DNA of 64,000 nucleotides from Pseudoxanthomonas suwonensis 11-1. Its GTDB lineage: Bacteria; Pseudomonadota; Gammaproteobacteria; Xanthomonadales; Xanthomonadaceae. Below are positions 9,900-19,729 of this stretch, one piece after another. The stretch lies in assembly GCF_000185965.1 (NCBI RefSeq), contig NC_014924.1, positions 1,984,001-2,048,000 of the forward strand, read 5' to 3'. Every line of letters starts with the position of its first letter. The stretch's first letter is position 1. The notes below the pieces were generated by a model. It searched no databases, was not told where the DNA came from, and saw only the letters and a program-made list of their open reading frames with translations. The position numbers and the translations under genes were made by a program.

Positions 9900-11387
9900 A
9901 TGCTCAACCGCCTTCTAAGTACCAAGCCCATGGAACCGGCACCGCACGTCGATGCCGGCGAGCCGGTGGAAGGCTCGCTCCAGGGCGAGGCGACGCTGCG
10001 CCGCACCCTTACCGCGCGCCAGCTGGTCCTGCTTGGCGTGGGCGCGGTCATCGGCGCCGGCATCTTCGTCCTGACCGGACAGGCCGCGGCCAACCATGCC
10101 GGCCCGGCGATCATGCTCAGCTTCGTCCTGGCCGGCTTCGCCTGCGCCATGGCCGGCCTGTGCTACGCCGAGTTCGCCTCGATGATGCCGGTCTCCGGCA
10201 GTGCCTACTCCTACGCCTACGCCACCCTGGGCGAAGGCATCGCCTGGTTCATCGGCTGGTGCCTGGTGCTGGAGTACCTGTTCGCCTCGGCCACGGTCGC
10301 GGTGGGCTGGTCCGGCTACCTGACCAGCTTCCTGACCACCACGCTTGGCGTGCCCTTCCCCGCCGAGCTGGCCGCCGCGCCGCTGGCCTGGAACGGCACC
10401 GAATTCGTGGCCACGACCGGCATCATCAACCTGCCGGCGGTGCTGATCGTCGCCGCGGTCAGCGGCCTGTGCTACGTCGGCATCACCCAGTCGGCCTTCG
10501 CCAATGCCATCGTGGTGGCGATCAAGGTCACCGTGATCGCGGCCTTCCTGGGTTTCGGCATCCAGTACATCGATCCGGCCAACTGGACTCCGTTCATTCC
10601 CGAGAACACCGGCCCGGGCAAGTTCGGCATGGAGGGCGTGATCCGCGCGGCGACCATCGTGTTCTTCGCCTACATCGGCTTCGACGCGGTCTCCACCGCC
10701 GCCGGCGAGGCCAAGAACCCGCAGCGCGACATGCCGATCGGCATCCTTGGTTCGCTGGCGGTGTGCACCCTGGTCTACATCGCCGTTTGCGCGGTGCTGA
10801 CCGGCATGACCCACTACTCGCTGCTGGACACCGCCAAGCCGGTGGCCACCGCGCTGCAGGAAGTGCTCAAGGCCGATCCCACCGCCAATGTCGGCTGGCT
10901 CAAGACAGCGGTCGAGATCGGCGCCATCGCCGGCCTGTCCTCGGTGATCCTGGTGATGCTGATGGCGCAGCCGCGCATCTTCTACTCGATGTCGCGCGAC
11001 GGCCTGTTGCCGCGCCTGTTCGGCAAGGTCCACCCGCGCTACCAGACCCCGCACGTGGGCACGGTCATCGTCGGCGTGATCGCCTGCATGCTGGCCGGGT
11101 TCATGCCGCTGAGCGTGCTGGGCGAACTGGTCTCCATGGGCACCCTGCTGGCCTTCGCCACCGTCTGCCTGGGCGTGTTCGTGCTGCGCTACAAGCGTCC
11201 GGAACTGCCGCGTCCGTTCCGCGTGCCGTTCTTCTGGCTGATCTGCCCGCTGGGCTTCCTCGCCTGCCTGGGCCTGTTCTGGCAGTCGTTCGCCGAGCAC
11301 TGGAAGGTGTTCGTCGGCTGGACCGTGCTGGGCCAGGTGATCTATTTCTGCTACGGCTACCGCCACAGCAAGCTCAACAAGCGCTGA
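9900..11387 (+). CDS. APC-family amino acid permease
   Basis: 495 residues with about 12 or more membrane helices. The N-terminus (LNRLLSTKP) and the first helix GVGAVIGAGIFVLTG are typical of the cationic amino acid transporter (CAT, YfnA-like) branch of the APC superfamily; FFAYIGFDAVSTAAGEAKNPQRDMP is the conserved helix-6 to loop segment. The ATG at 9900 follows an AGGGGGA ribosome-binding site; the longer frame upstream has no family match. The NhaC-type transporter starts 19 bases after its stop, so the two are probably co-transcribed. Substrate unknown; the neighbouring methionine-salvage genes make a sulfur amino acid one possibility. Confidence 0.88.
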   Translation: MLNRLLSTKPMEPAPHVDAGEPVEGSLQGEATLRRTLTARQLVLLGVGAVIGAGIFVLTGQAAANHAGPAIMLSFVLAGFACAMAGLCYAEFASMMPVSGSAYSYAYATLGEGIAWFIGWCLVLEYLFASATVAVGWSGYLTSFLTTTLGVPFPAELAAAPLAWNGTEFVATTGIINLPAVLIVAAVSGLCYVGITQSAFANAIVVAIKVTVIAAFLGFGIQYIDPANWTPFIPENTGPGKFGMEGVIRAATIVFFAYIGFDAVSTAAGEAKNPQRDMPIGILGSLAVCTLVYIAVCAVLTGMTHYSLLDTAKPVATALQEVLKADPTANVGWLKTAVEIGAIAGLSSVILVMLMAQPRIFYSMSRDGLLPRLFGKVHPRYQTPHVGTVIVGVIACMLAGFMPLSVLGELVSMGTLLAFATVCLGVFVLRYKRPELPRPFRVPFFWLICPLGFLACLGLFWQSFAEHWKVFVGWTVLGQVIYFCYGYRHSKLNKR

Positions 11388-11406
11388 CCACAGGCGGACA
11401 CATACC

Positions 11407-12897
11407 GTGAGCAAGACGACGCGCGATCCCAGCATCCTCCAGGCGCTGGCTCCCCTGCTGTTCCTGGTCGCCGCGCTGGTCTGCGCGGTCAACCTGTTCG
11501 ACGACACCGCCTACGGTCCCAACCAGGTGGCGCTGATGCTGGCCAGCGGCGTGGCCGCGCTGGTCGGCCTGCGCAACGGCATCGCCTGGAAGGACATCCA
11601 GGACAGCCTGGTGCACGGAGTGTCCCTGGCGGTGGTGCCGATCTTCATCCTGCTGTCGGTCGGCGCCCTGATCGGCACCTGGATCCTCAGCGGCACCGTT
11701 CCCGCGCTGATCGTGTACGGGATGAAGCTGATGCACCCGGCGTACTTCTACCCGGCCACCTGCCTGATCTGCGGCATCGTCGCGCTGGCCATCGGCAGCT
11801 CGTGGACGGTGGCCGGCACCCTGGGCGTGGCCCTGATCGGCGTGGCCCAGGGCATGGACATGTCGCTGCCGATCACCGCCGGCGCGGTGATCTCCGGCGC
11901 CTACTTCGGCGACAAGATGTCGCCGGTTTCCGACACCACCATCATTGCCCCGGCCGCGGCCGGCGCCGACCTGTTCGCGCATATCCGCCACCTGACCTGG
12001 ACCACCATCCCCAGCTTCGCGATCGCGCTGGTGCTGTTCACCGTCGTCGGCTTCTCCACCGCGGCGACCCCGGTGGCCGGGGCCAGCATCGGCGAGTTGC
12101 CGCAGCTGCTGCAGTCGCACTTCCACCTCGGCTGGCACCTGCTGATCCCGCTGGTGGTGGTGTTCGGCCTGGCGGTGGCGCGCTTCCCGGCCTATCCGAC
12201 GATCATGGTCGGCGCGCTGCTGGGCGGCGTGTTCGCGATCGTGTTCCAGCCGGACCTTGCGGTGGCGCTGGCCGGCAACGAGGAACTGTCCCGGCCGGTG
12301 GCCATGTTCGCCGGCGCGTGGAAGGCCATGTTCGACGGCTACCAGGCCAGCACCGGCAACGCCGCGGCCGACGCACTGCTCACCCGCGGCGGCATGGCGA
12401 GCATGCTCAACACCGTATGGCTGATCGTCAGCGCGCTGGGCTTCGGCGCGGTGATGGAGCGCACCGGCCTGCTCGAGCGCCTGATCCGCAGCGTGCTGGT
12501 GGCCGCGCGCTCGGCCGGCTCGCTGGTCGCCACGACCATCGCCACCGCCCTTGGCATGAACATCGTTGCCGCCGACCAGTACATGTCGCTGGTGCTGCCA
12601 GGCCGGCTGTTCCAGTCCGAGTACCGCCGCCGCGGCCTGGCCCCGCAGAACCTGTCGCGGGCCCTGGAAGACGGCGCCACCATCACCTCGCCACTGGTGC
12701 CCTGGAACTCCTGCGGCGCGTACATGGCCGCCACCCTCGGCGTGGCGACGCTGGATTACCTGCCGTATGCGTTCTTCAACCTGGTCGGCCCGGTGATCGC
12801 GATCGCCATGGCCCTTGCCGGGTTCAGGATCCTGCGCCTGCCGGAAGCCGCGACGGCCGCCGGCCCGGTCGCCGAGGAACGCCCGGCCGCGACCTGA
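11407..12897 (+). CDS. NhaC-family Na+/H+ antiporter or Na+-coupled transporter
   Basis: 496-residue polytopic membrane protein of the NhaC family. Conserved pieces include GSSWTVAGTLGVALIG, GAYFGDKMSPVSDTT and the late motif DGATITSPLVPWNSCG. The start is GTG at 11407. Most family members are called sodium/proton antiporters, but one branch (MetT) is predicted to import methionine. Here the gene is 19 bases after an amino acid permease and 63 bases before mtnB, so a role in methionine or methylthio-compound transport is worth considering. The assignment to the family is firm; the substrate is not. Confidence 0.87.
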   Translation: MSKTTRDPSILQALAPLLFLVAALVCAVNLFDDTAYGPNQVALMLASGVAALVGLRNGIAWKDIQDSLVHGVSLAVVPIFILLSVGALIGTWILSGTVPALIVYGMKLMHPAYFYPATCLICGIVALAIGSSWTVAGTLGVALIGVAQGMDMSLPITAGAVISGAYFGDKMSPVSDTTIIAPAAAGADLFAHIRHLTWTTIPSFAIALVLFTVVGFSTAATPVAGASIGELPQLLQSHFHLGWHLLIPLVVVFGLAVARFPAYPTIMVGALLGGVFAIVFQPDLAVALAGNEELSRPVAMFAGAWKAMFDGYQASTGNAAADALLTRGGMASMLNTVWLIVSALGFGAVMERTGLLERLIRSVLVAARSAGSLVATTIATALGMNIVAADQYMSLVLPGRLFQSEYRRRGLAPQNLSRALEDGATITSPLVPWNSCGAYMAATLGVATLDYLPYAFFNLVGPVIAIAMALAGFRILRLPEAATAAGPVAEERPAAT

Positions 12898-12948
12898 AGC
12901 CGCACCGGCCGGCGTGCCGCGCGCACGCGGGCCGGGACGCCGGCACGT

Positions 12949-12954
12949 TAGACT
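12949..12954 (+). promoter_or_regulatory. Possible -10 box for a leaderless mtnB mRNA
   Basis: TAGACT ends only six bases before the mtnB ATG (12961), and no purine-rich ribosome-binding site precedes that ATG. This spacing would place the transcription start at the ATG itself. No convincing -35 box is visible. Confidence 0.4.
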
Positions 12955-12960
12955 TCGCCC

Positions 12961-13602
12961 ATGGACAACACCGAGCTTCCCTACGACCCGGCGCTGCTGC
13001 GCGAACGGGCCCAGTCCCTGATCTCCAACGTGCGCGAGCTGGCCCAGCTGGGCTGGACCCCGGCGACCAGCAGCAACTTCTCCGAGCGCCTGGACGCCGG
13101 GCACGCCGCGATCACCGTCTCCGGGCGCGACAAGGGCCGCCTGGTCGAGGACGACATCATGGTCGTGGACCTGGAAGGCCGCGCCGTCGGCCGCCAGCTG
13201 CGTCCCTCGGCCGAGACCCTGCTGCACACCCGCCTGTACCGCCGCTTCCCGGAAGTCGGCTGCGTGCTGCACACCCACTCCAGGGTCCAGACCGTGGCTT
13301 CGCGGCTCTACGCCCGCGAGGGCCATGTGCGCCTGGAGGGCTACGAGCTGCTCAAGGCCTTCGAGGGCAACAGCACCCACGAGACCGCGATCGAGGTCCC
13401 GGTGTTCGCCAACACCCAGGACATGACCGTGCTGTCGGCGCAGGTGGACGAGCTGCTGGACCGCCAGCCGATGTGGGGCTACCTGATCGACGGCCACGGC
13501 CTCTACGCCTGGGGTCGCACCATGGCCGACGCCCGCCGCCACCTGGAGGCGTTCGAGTTCCTGCTCGGCTGCGAGCTCGAGCTGCGCCGGCTCGGCGCCT
13601 GA
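12961..13602 (+). CDS. mtnB: Methylthioribulose-1-phosphate dehydratase
   Basis: Methionine salvage: dehydrates 5-methylthioribulose-1-phosphate to the diketone phosphate. The 213-residue class II aldolase fold has zinc ligands His104 and His106 (LHTHS) and His179 (DGHGLYAW), with SGRDKGRL and the ATSSNFSER segment typical of MtnB. It lies first in the mtnB-mtnD-mtnC series, 63 bases after the NhaC-type gene. No mtnA (isomerase) or mtnK/mtnN is present in the window, so the pathway must be completed elsewhere. Confidence 0.95.
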   Translation: MDNTELPYDPALLRERAQSLISNVRELAQLGWTPATSSNFSERLDAGHAAITVSGRDKGRLVEDDIMVVDLEGRAVGRQLRPSAETLLHTRLYRRFPEVGCVLHTHSRVQTVASRLYAREGHVRLEGYELLKAFEGNSTHETAIEVPVFANTQDMTVLSAQVDELLDRQPMWGYLIDGHGLYAWGRTMADARRHLEAFEFLLGCELELRRLGA

Positions 13603-13615
13603 GCCTCATTCCGGC

Positions 13616-13641
13616 GACGCGGGGGCTGGAAACCCCGCGTC
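13616..13641 (+). terminator. Hairpin between mtnB and mtnD
   Basis: Perfect 9-bp stem, GACGCGGGG (13616-13624) and CCCCGCGTC (13633-13641) with an 8-base loop, 13 bases after the mtnB stop. No T-tract follows, so it may be a weak terminator or an mRNA stabiliser within the cluster. Confidence 0.5.
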
Positions 13642-13716
13642 ATGAGCGATCCGGCATCCAGCTGGTAATCTTCACGGTCCACGCGGCATCCCGCGGCTTC
13701 AGCAACAGGTGACCCC

Positions 13717-14271
13717 ATGAGCCGACTGCGCATCTTCGACGAGAACCGCCCCGAACAGCCGCTGTTCGAGAGCACCGACGGCAATGCCATCGCCGCCGAG
13801 CTGGCGCGCGTGGGCGTGACCTTCGAGCGCTGGCACGCGTCCAAGCCGATCACCCCCGGTGCCAGCCCGGAGGAAGTGATCGAGGCCTACCGCACCGACA
13901 TCGACCGCCTGGTCGCCGCGCGCGGCTTCAAGACCGTGGACGTGGTCAGCATCGCCCCGGACAACCCGAACCGCGAGGAGATGCGCCGGAAGTTCCTCGA
14001 CGAGCACTTCCACAAGGAAGACGAGGTGCGCTTCTTCGTCGCTGGCTCGGGCCTGTTCACCCTGCACCTGGACGACAAGGTCTACGAGGTCGAGTGCGTC
14101 AAGGACGACCTGATCGCGGTGCCGGATGGCACCCGCCACTGGTTCGACATGGGCGAGTCGCCGAGCTTCGTCGCCATCCGCTTCTTCACCGAACCGGATG
14201 GCTGGGTCGGCCACTTCACCGGCACCGACATCGCCCAGCGGTTCCCGCGCTACGAACCGCAGGTGCACTGA
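13717..14271 (+). CDS. mtnD: Acireductone dioxygenase
   Basis: Methionine salvage: oxidises the acireductone to 2-keto-4-methylthiobutyrate and formate with Fe(II), or by an off-pathway reaction with Ni(II). The 184-residue cupin has the four metal ligands His97, His99, Glu103 ([12 protein letters not shown]) and His141 ([10 protein letters not shown]). The ATG follows an AGGTGA ribosome-binding site. It lies between mtnB and mtnC. The native metal cannot be read from sequence. Confidence 0.96.
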   Translation: MSRLRIFDENRPEQPLFESTDGNAIAAELARVGVTFERWHASKPITPGASPEEVIEAYRTDIDRLVAARGFKTVDVVSIAPDNPNREEMRRKFLDEHFHKEDEVRFFVAGSGLFTLHLDDKVYEVECVKDDLIAVPDGTRHWFDMGESPSFVAIRFFTEPDGWVGHFTGTDIAQRFPRYEPQVH

Positions 14272-14291
14272 GTCCCGCCGGCACGCCCCAC

Positions 14292-14315
14292 CGCCCCTCG
14301 CCATCGCGAGGGGCG
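14292..14315 (+). terminator. Hairpin between mtnD and mtnC
   Basis: Perfect 10-bp stem, CGCCCCTCGC (14292-14301) and GCGAGGGGCG (14306-14315) with a CATC loop, followed by CTCCGTTTC. It ends 20 bases before the mtnC ATG and could reduce read-through into mtnC. Confidence 0.55.
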
Positions 14316-14335
14316 CTCCGTTTCAAGGATCCCGA

Positions 14336-15034
14336 ATGACCAGCGCCATCCTCACCGACATCGAAGGCACCACCAGCAGCATCTCGTTCGTGCGCGACGT
14401 GCTGTTCCCGTACGCGCGCCGCGCCCTGCCCGGTTTCGTCGCCGGACACGGCCAGGACCCGGAGGTGCGGCGCTGGCTGGACGCGGTGGCGGTGGAGATC
14501 GGTGGCGCCTGCCAGGACCAGCTGATCGTGGAGACGCTGCAGGGCTGGATCGACCAGGACCGCAAGCACTCCGCGCTGAAGGCGCTGCAGGGCATGGTCT
14601 GGGAGGCCGGCTACCGCAATGCCGACTTCACCGCGCCGATCTATCGCGACGCGGCCGAGGCGCTGCAGCGCTGGCACGACCTGGAGCTGCCGCTGTACGT
14701 GTACTCGTCGGGCTCGGTGCCTGCGCAGAAGCTGTTCTTCGGCCACAGCGACGCCGGCGACCTGACCGGCCTGTTCTCCGGCTGGTACGACACCGAGGTC
14801 GGCGGCAAGCGCGATCCGGCCAGCTACACCCGCATCGCCGGATCCATCGGCGTGGCCCCGCACTCGATCCTGTTCCTCTCCGACGTGGTCGAGGAGCTCG
14901 ACGCGGCCCGCGCCGCCGGCCTGCACACGGTGCTGGTCGACCGCCCGGAGGACTACCCGCATCCGAGGCTGGAGGATGCGGCACATGGGCACACCCGCGT
15001 AACGGGCTTCCAGGAGATCGCGCTGCCGCGCTGA
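14336..15034 (+). CDS. mtnC: Enolase-phosphatase E1
   Basis: Methionine salvage: enolises and dephosphorylates 2,3-diketo-5-methylthiopentyl-1-phosphate to acireductone. The 232-residue HAD-family protein has the family signature [12 protein letters not shown], with Asp8 and Glu10, a [16 protein letters not shown] motif, and GGKRDPASY plus [12 protein letters not shown] for the remaining HAD motifs. The ATG at 14336 follows AAGGAT. The longer frame upstream merely overlaps mtnD. Confidence 0.95.
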   Translation: MTSAILTDIEGTTSSISFVRDVLFPYARRALPGFVAGHGQDPEVRRWLDAVAVEIGGACQDQLIVETLQGWIDQDRKHSALKALQGMVWEAGYRNADFTAPIYRDAAEALQRWHDLELPLYVYSSGSVPAQKLFFGHSDAGDLTGLFSGWYDTEVGGKRDPASYTRIAGSIGVAPHSILFLSDVVEELDAARAAGLHTVLVDRPEDYPHPRLEDAAHGHTRVTGFQEIALPR

Positions 15035-15081
15035 GGCGACGCCCCGGCGGCGAGCCACCGGCCCCAGCCTCTGCCGTTGCT

Positions 15082-15223
15082 CCGGCTGTTGCTGTTGCGT
15101 TTGCGTTTGCCTTTGCTGTTGCTCTTCCCCGCCCGTTATAGCGAGCCGAGCATCGGAGTGCCGGCGGGGCGTAGAGGCCCGCATGTCTGCAAACGCAACC
15201 GCAAAAGCGACGGCAACAGCCGG
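15082..15223. repeat. Long imperfect inverted repeat between mtnC and the phosphoesterase gene
   Basis: The left arm, about 15082-15110 (CCGGCTGTTGCTGTTGCG then TTTGCGTTTGC), is nearly complementary to the right arm, about 15189-15223 (GCAAACGCAACCGC then AAAAGCGACGGCAACAGCCGG). The 78-base centre includes a GTAG at about 15171. It is non-coding and lies in the 257-bp gap between convergent genes, where it could act as a bidirectional terminator or be a dispersed repeat. Confidence 0.6.
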
Positions 15224-15291
15224 CGCGGCGGCCTCGCCATCAGCCCCGGCAACGGCGGGCGGCTGGCGCCGCCGTCCGCCGGCGCTGCGGA

Positions 15292-16857
15292 TCAGGGCTG
15301 CGCGTCCTCCAGCGCATAGCTGGTCGCCGCCACCACCTCCCCCTGCCAGCGATCGAACGCCCGCACCTCGACCCGGTGCGTGCCAGCCTCCAGCCTGGTA
15401 TCCAGCGCACCGCGCCACAGATGGCCCGACGCGGTGGCTTCCGGCGATCGGTCGTAGCCGCGCAGGCTCGGCGACAGGTCGTCGGCCACGTTCTCCACCA
15501 GCAGCCGCGGGTCCGCACGCTCGACCCTGCGCATCGGCTTCCACGGGCCACCGTCGATGCGGTACTCGACCCTGGTGTCCGCGTCGCCCATGAACACGTT
15601 GGCGAACACGCCCCAGGCCGGATACGCGCCGCGGCGGAGCACCTTCGGCGCGTGCAGGGCCATGGCCGTGGTGAACGCGGGATCGCTGCCGTCCGCGCGC
15701 GCCGGACGGTACGCCAACGCGTAGGTGCCATCGCGCTCCACGGTGAGCAGTGCGTGGCCGATCGGGGTCCCGTCGCTCATGGTCGCGTCCGGGATGCCGC
15801 GTGCATCCGGCACTCCGGACCAGAACGCGCCGCAGATCGCGCCGACGTTGTACTCGTGCAGCGGCGTGGTGCCATGCCAGCCGTCGGCGGCGCCGTGCCA
15901 GTAGTGCTGCTGGTTGTGGCTGTGGCCGCTGAGCACAAGCACGCGCGGATGGTCCTTGAGCAGGGCGAACAGGCGCTCGCGGTCGGCGGCGCGGAAGGCC
16001 CCGCGGCCACGGTCGAACAGCGGGATATGCAGGCCCAGCACCAGCAACCGGTCGCGTGGCAGCTGGGCGACATAGCGCTCGATGAAGCGGAACTGGTCCT
16101 CGCGCAGGCCGCCCATGTAGCCGGCTCCTTCGCCGGGAGTGACCACCACGTCGTCCAGCAGGACGAAGGCGGCGGCGCCCTCCTCCACCGCATAGGTGTC
16201 CGGGCCGAAGGTCCGGCTCCAGGCGCGCAGCGAGCCTGCATCCGAGGTCGCGCCCTCGTCGAGGTCATGGTTCCCCGGGACGTGGAACCACGGCACGCCC
16301 AGCTGGGTGGTCACCGCATTGAGCGCCGGATAAAGATCGGTGCGGTCGTCGACCAGGTCGCCGAGGGTGACGCCGAGCGCCGCACCAGGGCGGCCCAGCG
16401 GCTCGACCACGGCGCGGCGGTAATGCTCGATGTCGCGCTCGTTCTTGACCTGGGTGTCGGTGAACACCAGCGCCTCGAAGCGTCCGTCGGCTCCCGTGCC
16501 CGGCGAGAGTGCGAAGTCGGCAGCGAAGCGCCGGCCCTTGCCTGGCACGCGTGCCCAGAACGCGGGCAGGCCGTCGGCACCGGGAATGAAGCGATGCCCA
16601 ACCGGCTTGACCACGAACACCGCACTGCCCGCGGGTGCCCGCAGCCGGTACCGGCCAGCCTCGTCGGTGCGCACGAGCTGCTCGCCGTCGGACACCAGCA
16701 CGCCGGCAAGGCCGGGCTCGCCGGAACCACGACCGGGCCGGCCGTCCTGCTCCTGGTAGACCACGCCGGTCACCTCGACCGTGGCCTGCGCCTGGACGCT
16801 GGCGCAGGCCAGCGCGGTGATGCAGGCCAACAGCCACGCGGCGGAACATCTGGACAT
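15292..16857 (-). CDS. Exported calcineurin-like phosphoesterase
   Basis: 521 residues: signal peptide (about 1-22), an N-terminal carboxypeptidase-regulatory-like beta domain (VVYQEQDGRPG...AGVLVSDG), a metallophosphoesterase core, and a C-terminal beta domain typical of the MetallophosN/MetallophosC families. Core motifs are VFTDTQ, LGDLVDD, GNHD, GLHIPLF and GHSHNQ, which supply the dinuclear metal site. It probably cleaves a phosphate ester outside the cytoplasm; the substrate is unknown. The ATG at 16857 precedes the signal peptide; the longer frame runs back over hisIE. A TAGAAT at 16884-16889 (minus strand) may be its own -10 box, though read-through from hisIE is possible. Confidence 0.87.
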   Translation of the reverse strand: MSRCSAAWLLACITALACASVQAQATVEVTGVVYQEQDGRPGRGSGEPGLAGVLVSDGEQLVRTDEAGRYRLRAPAGSAVFVVKPVGHRFIPGADGLPAFWARVPGKGRRFAADFALSPGTGADGRFEALVFTDTQVKNERDIEHYRRAVVEPLGRPGAALGVTLGDLVDDRTDLYPALNAVTTQLGVPWFHVPGNHDLDEGATSDAGSLRAWSRTFGPDTYAVEEGAAAFVLLDDVVVTPGEGAGYMGGLREDQFRFIERYVAQLPRDRLLVLGLHIPLFDRGRGAFRAADRERLFALLKDHPRVLVLSGHSHNQQHYWHGAADGWHGTTPLHEYNVGAICGAFWSGVPDARGIPDATMSDGTPIGHALLTVERDGTYALAYRPARADGSDPAFTTAMALHAPKVLRRGAYPAWGVFANVFMGDADTRVEYRIDGGPWKPMRRVERADPRLLVENVADDLSPSLRGYDRSPEATASGHLWRGALDTRLEAGTHRVEVRAFDRWQGEVVAATSYALEDAQP

Positions 16858-16916
16858 GGCTTGTCCCTTCGGGGAAAAGCCGGATTCTAGGCTACCGGCC
16901 GTGCGCGACGCAGTCG

Positions 16917-17606
16917 TCAGTGGCCAGTGCGCTCGGCGTGGCGTTCCTCGAGGACCGCCACCGCATCGGTCAGCGACAGGCGGCGCGCGTGCAGCAGCAC
17001 GGTGGTGTGGTAAATCAGGTCGGCCACTTCGCCCAGCAGGTGTTCGTCGCTCTGGGCGACGCCGGCCAGCGCGGTCTCCACGCCCTCCTCGCCCACCTTC
17101 TGCGCGATCCGGCGCACGCCGGCCTCGAACAGCCTGGTTGTGTAGCTGCCTTCCGGACGCTCGCGCTCGCGCTGGGCGACCAGCGCGTCGAGCTTGGCGA
17201 GGAAGCCGATCTCGGGTTCGACCTTGCGCGGCACGGCGTCGGTGGCGTGCGGTGCCGCCTCGAAGCAGCTGGGCCGCTGCAGGTGGCAGGTCGGGCCGCG
17301 CGGACGCGCCAGCACAAGCAGCGCGTCGGAATCGCAGTCGGCCTGCACGTCGACCAGTTCCAGCACGTGGCCGGAGGTCTCGCCCTTGGTCCACAGGCGC
17401 TGCTTGCTGCGGCTGTAGAACGTCACCAGGCGGCGGGCCATCGTGGCCTGCAGCGCCTCGCGGTCCATGTAGCCGAGCATCAGTACGCGCAGGTTGTCCG
17501 CGTCCTGGACGATCACCGGCAGCAGGCCGCCGGACTTGTCCCAGTCCAGGCCCACGGGGAATACGCCGATGCGGCCTACCGCGCCGGCGCTGGAATCTTC
17601 AGACAT
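16917..17606 (-). CDS. hisIE: Bifunctional phosphoribosyl-AMP cyclohydrolase / phosphoribosyl-ATP pyrophosphatase
   Basis: Steps 2 and 3 of histidine synthesis in one polypeptide of 229 residues. The N-terminal cyclohydrolase domain has [27 protein letters not shown] and the metal cysteines in DCDSDALL and [10 protein letters not shown]. The C-terminal pyrophosphatase domain has the helical [12 protein letters not shown] motif. It is the last gene of the his operon, and its ATG overlaps the hisF stop by 8 bases. No hairpin follows it, so transcripts may continue into the phosphoesterase gene. Confidence 0.96.
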   Translation of the reverse strand: MSEDSSAGAVGRIGVFPVGLDWDKSGGLLPVIVQDADNLRVLMLGYMDREALQATMARRLVTFYSRSKQRLWTKGETSGHVLELVDVQADCDSDALLVLARPRGPTCHLQRPSCFEAAPHATDAVPRKVEPEIGFLAKLDALVAQRERERPEGSYTTRLFEAGVRRIAQKVGEEGVETALAGVAQSDEHLLGEVADLIYHTTVLLHARRLSLTDAVAVLEERHAERTGH

Positions 17607-18372
17607 CACGCACCTCGACCTGCCTTTGCCGCAGGTATCGCTTGAGTTCGGGAATGGCGATCGCGCCGCTGTGGAACACGCTGGCGGCCAGCGCGCCATC
17701 GACGTCGGCACGCTCGAAGGCCTCGGCGAAATGCTCCGGCGCGCCGGCGCCGCCGGACGCCACCAGGGGCACCCTGCACAGCGCCCGCGCCTGGCGCAGC
17801 TGGACGATGTCGTAGCCGCGGCGCACGCCGTCGCTGTCCATGCAGTTGAGCACGATCTCTCCGGCGCCCAGGCGCTGGGCCTCGACGATCCAGTCCAGCG
17901 TGCGCACGCCGACCGCGCGGGTCTTGCCCGGGTCGCCGGTATTGGTCCGCACCCGCCATTCGCCGTCGGCCTCGCGGATGGAGTCGATGCCGACCACCAC
18001 GCACTGCACGCCGAAGGCATCGGCCAGTTCGGACACCAGCTGCGGGCGCTCCAGGGCCGGCGAGTTCACCGAGATCTTGTCCGCTCCGGCATGCAGCACC
18101 CGGCGCGCGGTTTCCACGTCGCGGATGCCGCCGGCCACGCAGAACGGGATGTCGATCAGGCGCGCCACGCGCTCGACCCAGGCATAGTCGACCGAGCGCC
18201 CTTCCGGGCTGGCACCGATGTCGTAGAACACCAGCTCGTCGGCGCCCTGGTCGCGGTAGCGCAGGGCCAGCTCGACGATGTCGCCCATGTCGACGTGGTC
18301 GCGGAAGCGCACGCCCTTGACCACGCGGCCGTCGCGCACGTCCAGGCAGGGAATGATGCGGCGGCTCAGCAT
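17599..18372 (-). CDS. hisF: Imidazole glycerol phosphate synthase, cyclase subunit
   Basis: With HisH, converts PRFAR and ammonia into imidazole glycerol phosphate and AICAR. The 257-residue beta/alpha barrel has catalytic Asp11 ([14 protein letters not shown]) and Asp130 (VVGIDS). It overlaps hisA upstream by 7 bases and hisIE downstream by 8. The longer frame through the whole hisA region is a shadow. Confidence 0.97.
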   Translation of the reverse strand: MLSRRIIPCLDVRDGRVVKGVRFRDHVDMGDIVELALRYRDQGADELVFYDIGASPEGRSVDYAWVERVARLIDIPFCVAGGIRDVETARRVLHAGADKISVNSPALERPQLVSELADAFGVQCVVVGIDSIREADGEWRVRTNTGDPGKTRAVGVRTLDWIVEAQRLGAGEIVLNCMDSDGVRRGYDIVQLRQARALCRVPLVASGGAGAPEHFAEAFERADVDGALAASVFHSGAIAIPELKRYLRQRQVEVRDV

Positions 18373-19118
18373 GGCGCGGCCTCCTCGACGGCCAGCGCAT
18401 CGCCCAGCTGCAGCCGCCCTTCCAGCAGCGCCCGACCGAGTACGGCGCCCGCGCAACCGGCCTGGCGTGCGCCGGCCACGTCGGCCGCGTCGCGCACGCC
18501 GCCGGAGGCCTGCACCGCCACGCCCGGTGCCAGGCCCGCAAGGTGCGCGTACAGCCCGAGGTTCGGGCCGGACAACATGCCGTCTCGGGCGATATCGGTG
18601 CACAGCAGGTGGCGCAGGCCGGCGGCGGCGAAGCGAGGCAGCAGCTCGTCCAGGGTGACGCCGGCGTTCTCGGTCCAGCCGTGCACCGGCAGCTGCCACG
18701 TGCCAGCCTCGTCCTGGCGGGTGTCCAGGGCCACGGTGATGCGATCGCCGCCGAACTCGGCAAGCCAGCCGATCACCGTCTCCGGCTGGCGCACGGAAAG
18801 CGAGCCGACCACCACCCGCGCGGCGCCGGCATCGAGGATCCGGGCGACGTCGTCGCGGCCACGCACGCCACCGCCGGTCTGCACCTGCAGGCCGGTGGTG
18901 CGGGCGATATCGCCCAGCAGCGGGGCCAGGGTGTAGCCGCCGGCCTTGGCGGCGTCCAGGTCGACCAGGTGCATCCAGCGCGCGCCGGCCTCGGCGAATG
19001 CCGCCGCGCGCGGCAGCGGATCGTCTCCGTACCGGGTCTCGCGCGCATAGTCGCCCTGGGCCAGGCGCACGACGCGCCCGCCACGGATGTCCAGCGCCGG
19101 GTAGACGGTGAATCCCAT
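18366..19118 (-). CDS. hisA: ProFAR isomerase
   Basis: 1-(5-phosphoribosyl)-5-[(5-phosphoribosylamino)methylideneamino]imidazole-4-carboxamide isomerase, step 4 of histidine synthesis. The 250-residue barrel has acid/base residues Asp10 ([13 protein letters not shown]) and Asp132 (VALDTRQ), and the phosphate loops GGGVRG and SGGVRD. The ATG shares one base with the hisH stop (TGATG). Confidence 0.96.
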   Translation of the reverse strand: MGFTVYPALDIRGGRVVRLAQGDYARETRYGDDPLPRAAAFAEAGARWMHLVDLDAAKAGGYTLAPLLGDIARTTGLQVQTGGGVRGRDDVARILDAGAARVVVGSLSVRQPETVIGWLAEFGGDRITVALDTRQDEAGTWQLPVHGWTENAGVTLDELLPRFAAAGLRHLLCTDIARDGMLSGPNLGLYAHLAGLAPGVAVQASGGVRDAADVAGARQAGCAGAVLGRALLEGRLQLGDALAVEEAAPC

Positions 19119-19729
19119 CAGAAATCCATCTCCAGGAAATTGCGGAGGATGCGCGCGCCGGTGGCGGCCGAACGCTCCGGATGGAACTGCGCGCCACAGC
19201 GCAGGCCGTCATGGACCACCGCGGTGAACAGGCTGCCGTGGTCCGTGGCGGCGACGGTGGCGGCGGTGATCGGCGCGGCGTAGCTGTGCACGAAGTAGGC
19301 CTTCGCGCCCTCCTCCACGCCGTCCAGCAGCGGCGAATCGCGCAGCTTGCGCAGCCCGTTCCAGCCCATGTGTGGCACGCGGATGCAGGTCAGCTGCGGC
19401 AGGTGGTGGACCACGCCTGGCAGCAGGCCCAGGCACTCGACGTCGCCCTCGTCCGAGCGCTCGTACAGCAGCTGCATGCCCAGGCATATGCCCATCAGCG
19501 GCGCCTGCAGGCGACGCAGTGGTTCGACCAGGCCCTGTGCGTGCAGGCGGCGCATGCCTTCGGGCGCGGCACCGACGCCGGGCAGGATCACCCGGTCGGC
19601 ACGCTCCAGCCCGGACGCGCTGTCGACCACCTCGGGCTGCACGCCCAGGCGTTCCAGCGCGTAGCAGACCGAACCGAGGTTGGCGCCGCCGGCATCGATG
19701 ACTACAACGCGTTTGCCGCCCGCGCTCAC
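19118..19729 (-). CDS. hisH: Imidazole glycerol phosphate synthase, glutaminase subunit
   Basis: Hydrolyses glutamine to feed ammonia to HisF. The 203-residue class I amidotransferase has the triad Cys82 (GICLGMQ), His183 and Glu185 (FHPERS). The start is a GTG at 19729 that overlaps the hisB stop (GTGA), matching the overlap pattern of the operon; no ATG lies at a sensible position. Confidence 0.95.
   Translation of the reverse strand: MSAGGKRVVVIDAGGANLGSVCYALERLGVQPEVVDSASGLERADRVILPGVGAAPEGMRRLHAQGLVEPLRRLQAPLMGICLGMQLLYERSDEGDVECLGLLPGVVHHLPQLTCIRVPHMGWNGLRKLRDSPLLDGVEEGAKAYFVHSYAAPITAATVAATDHGSLFTAVVHDGLRCGAQFHPERSAATGARILRNFLEMDF

Noticed and set aside
12898-12960. SAM riboswitch before mtnB
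   Set aside because: Only 63 bases are available, with no conserved SAM-box core; the promoter-like box sits right at the ATG.
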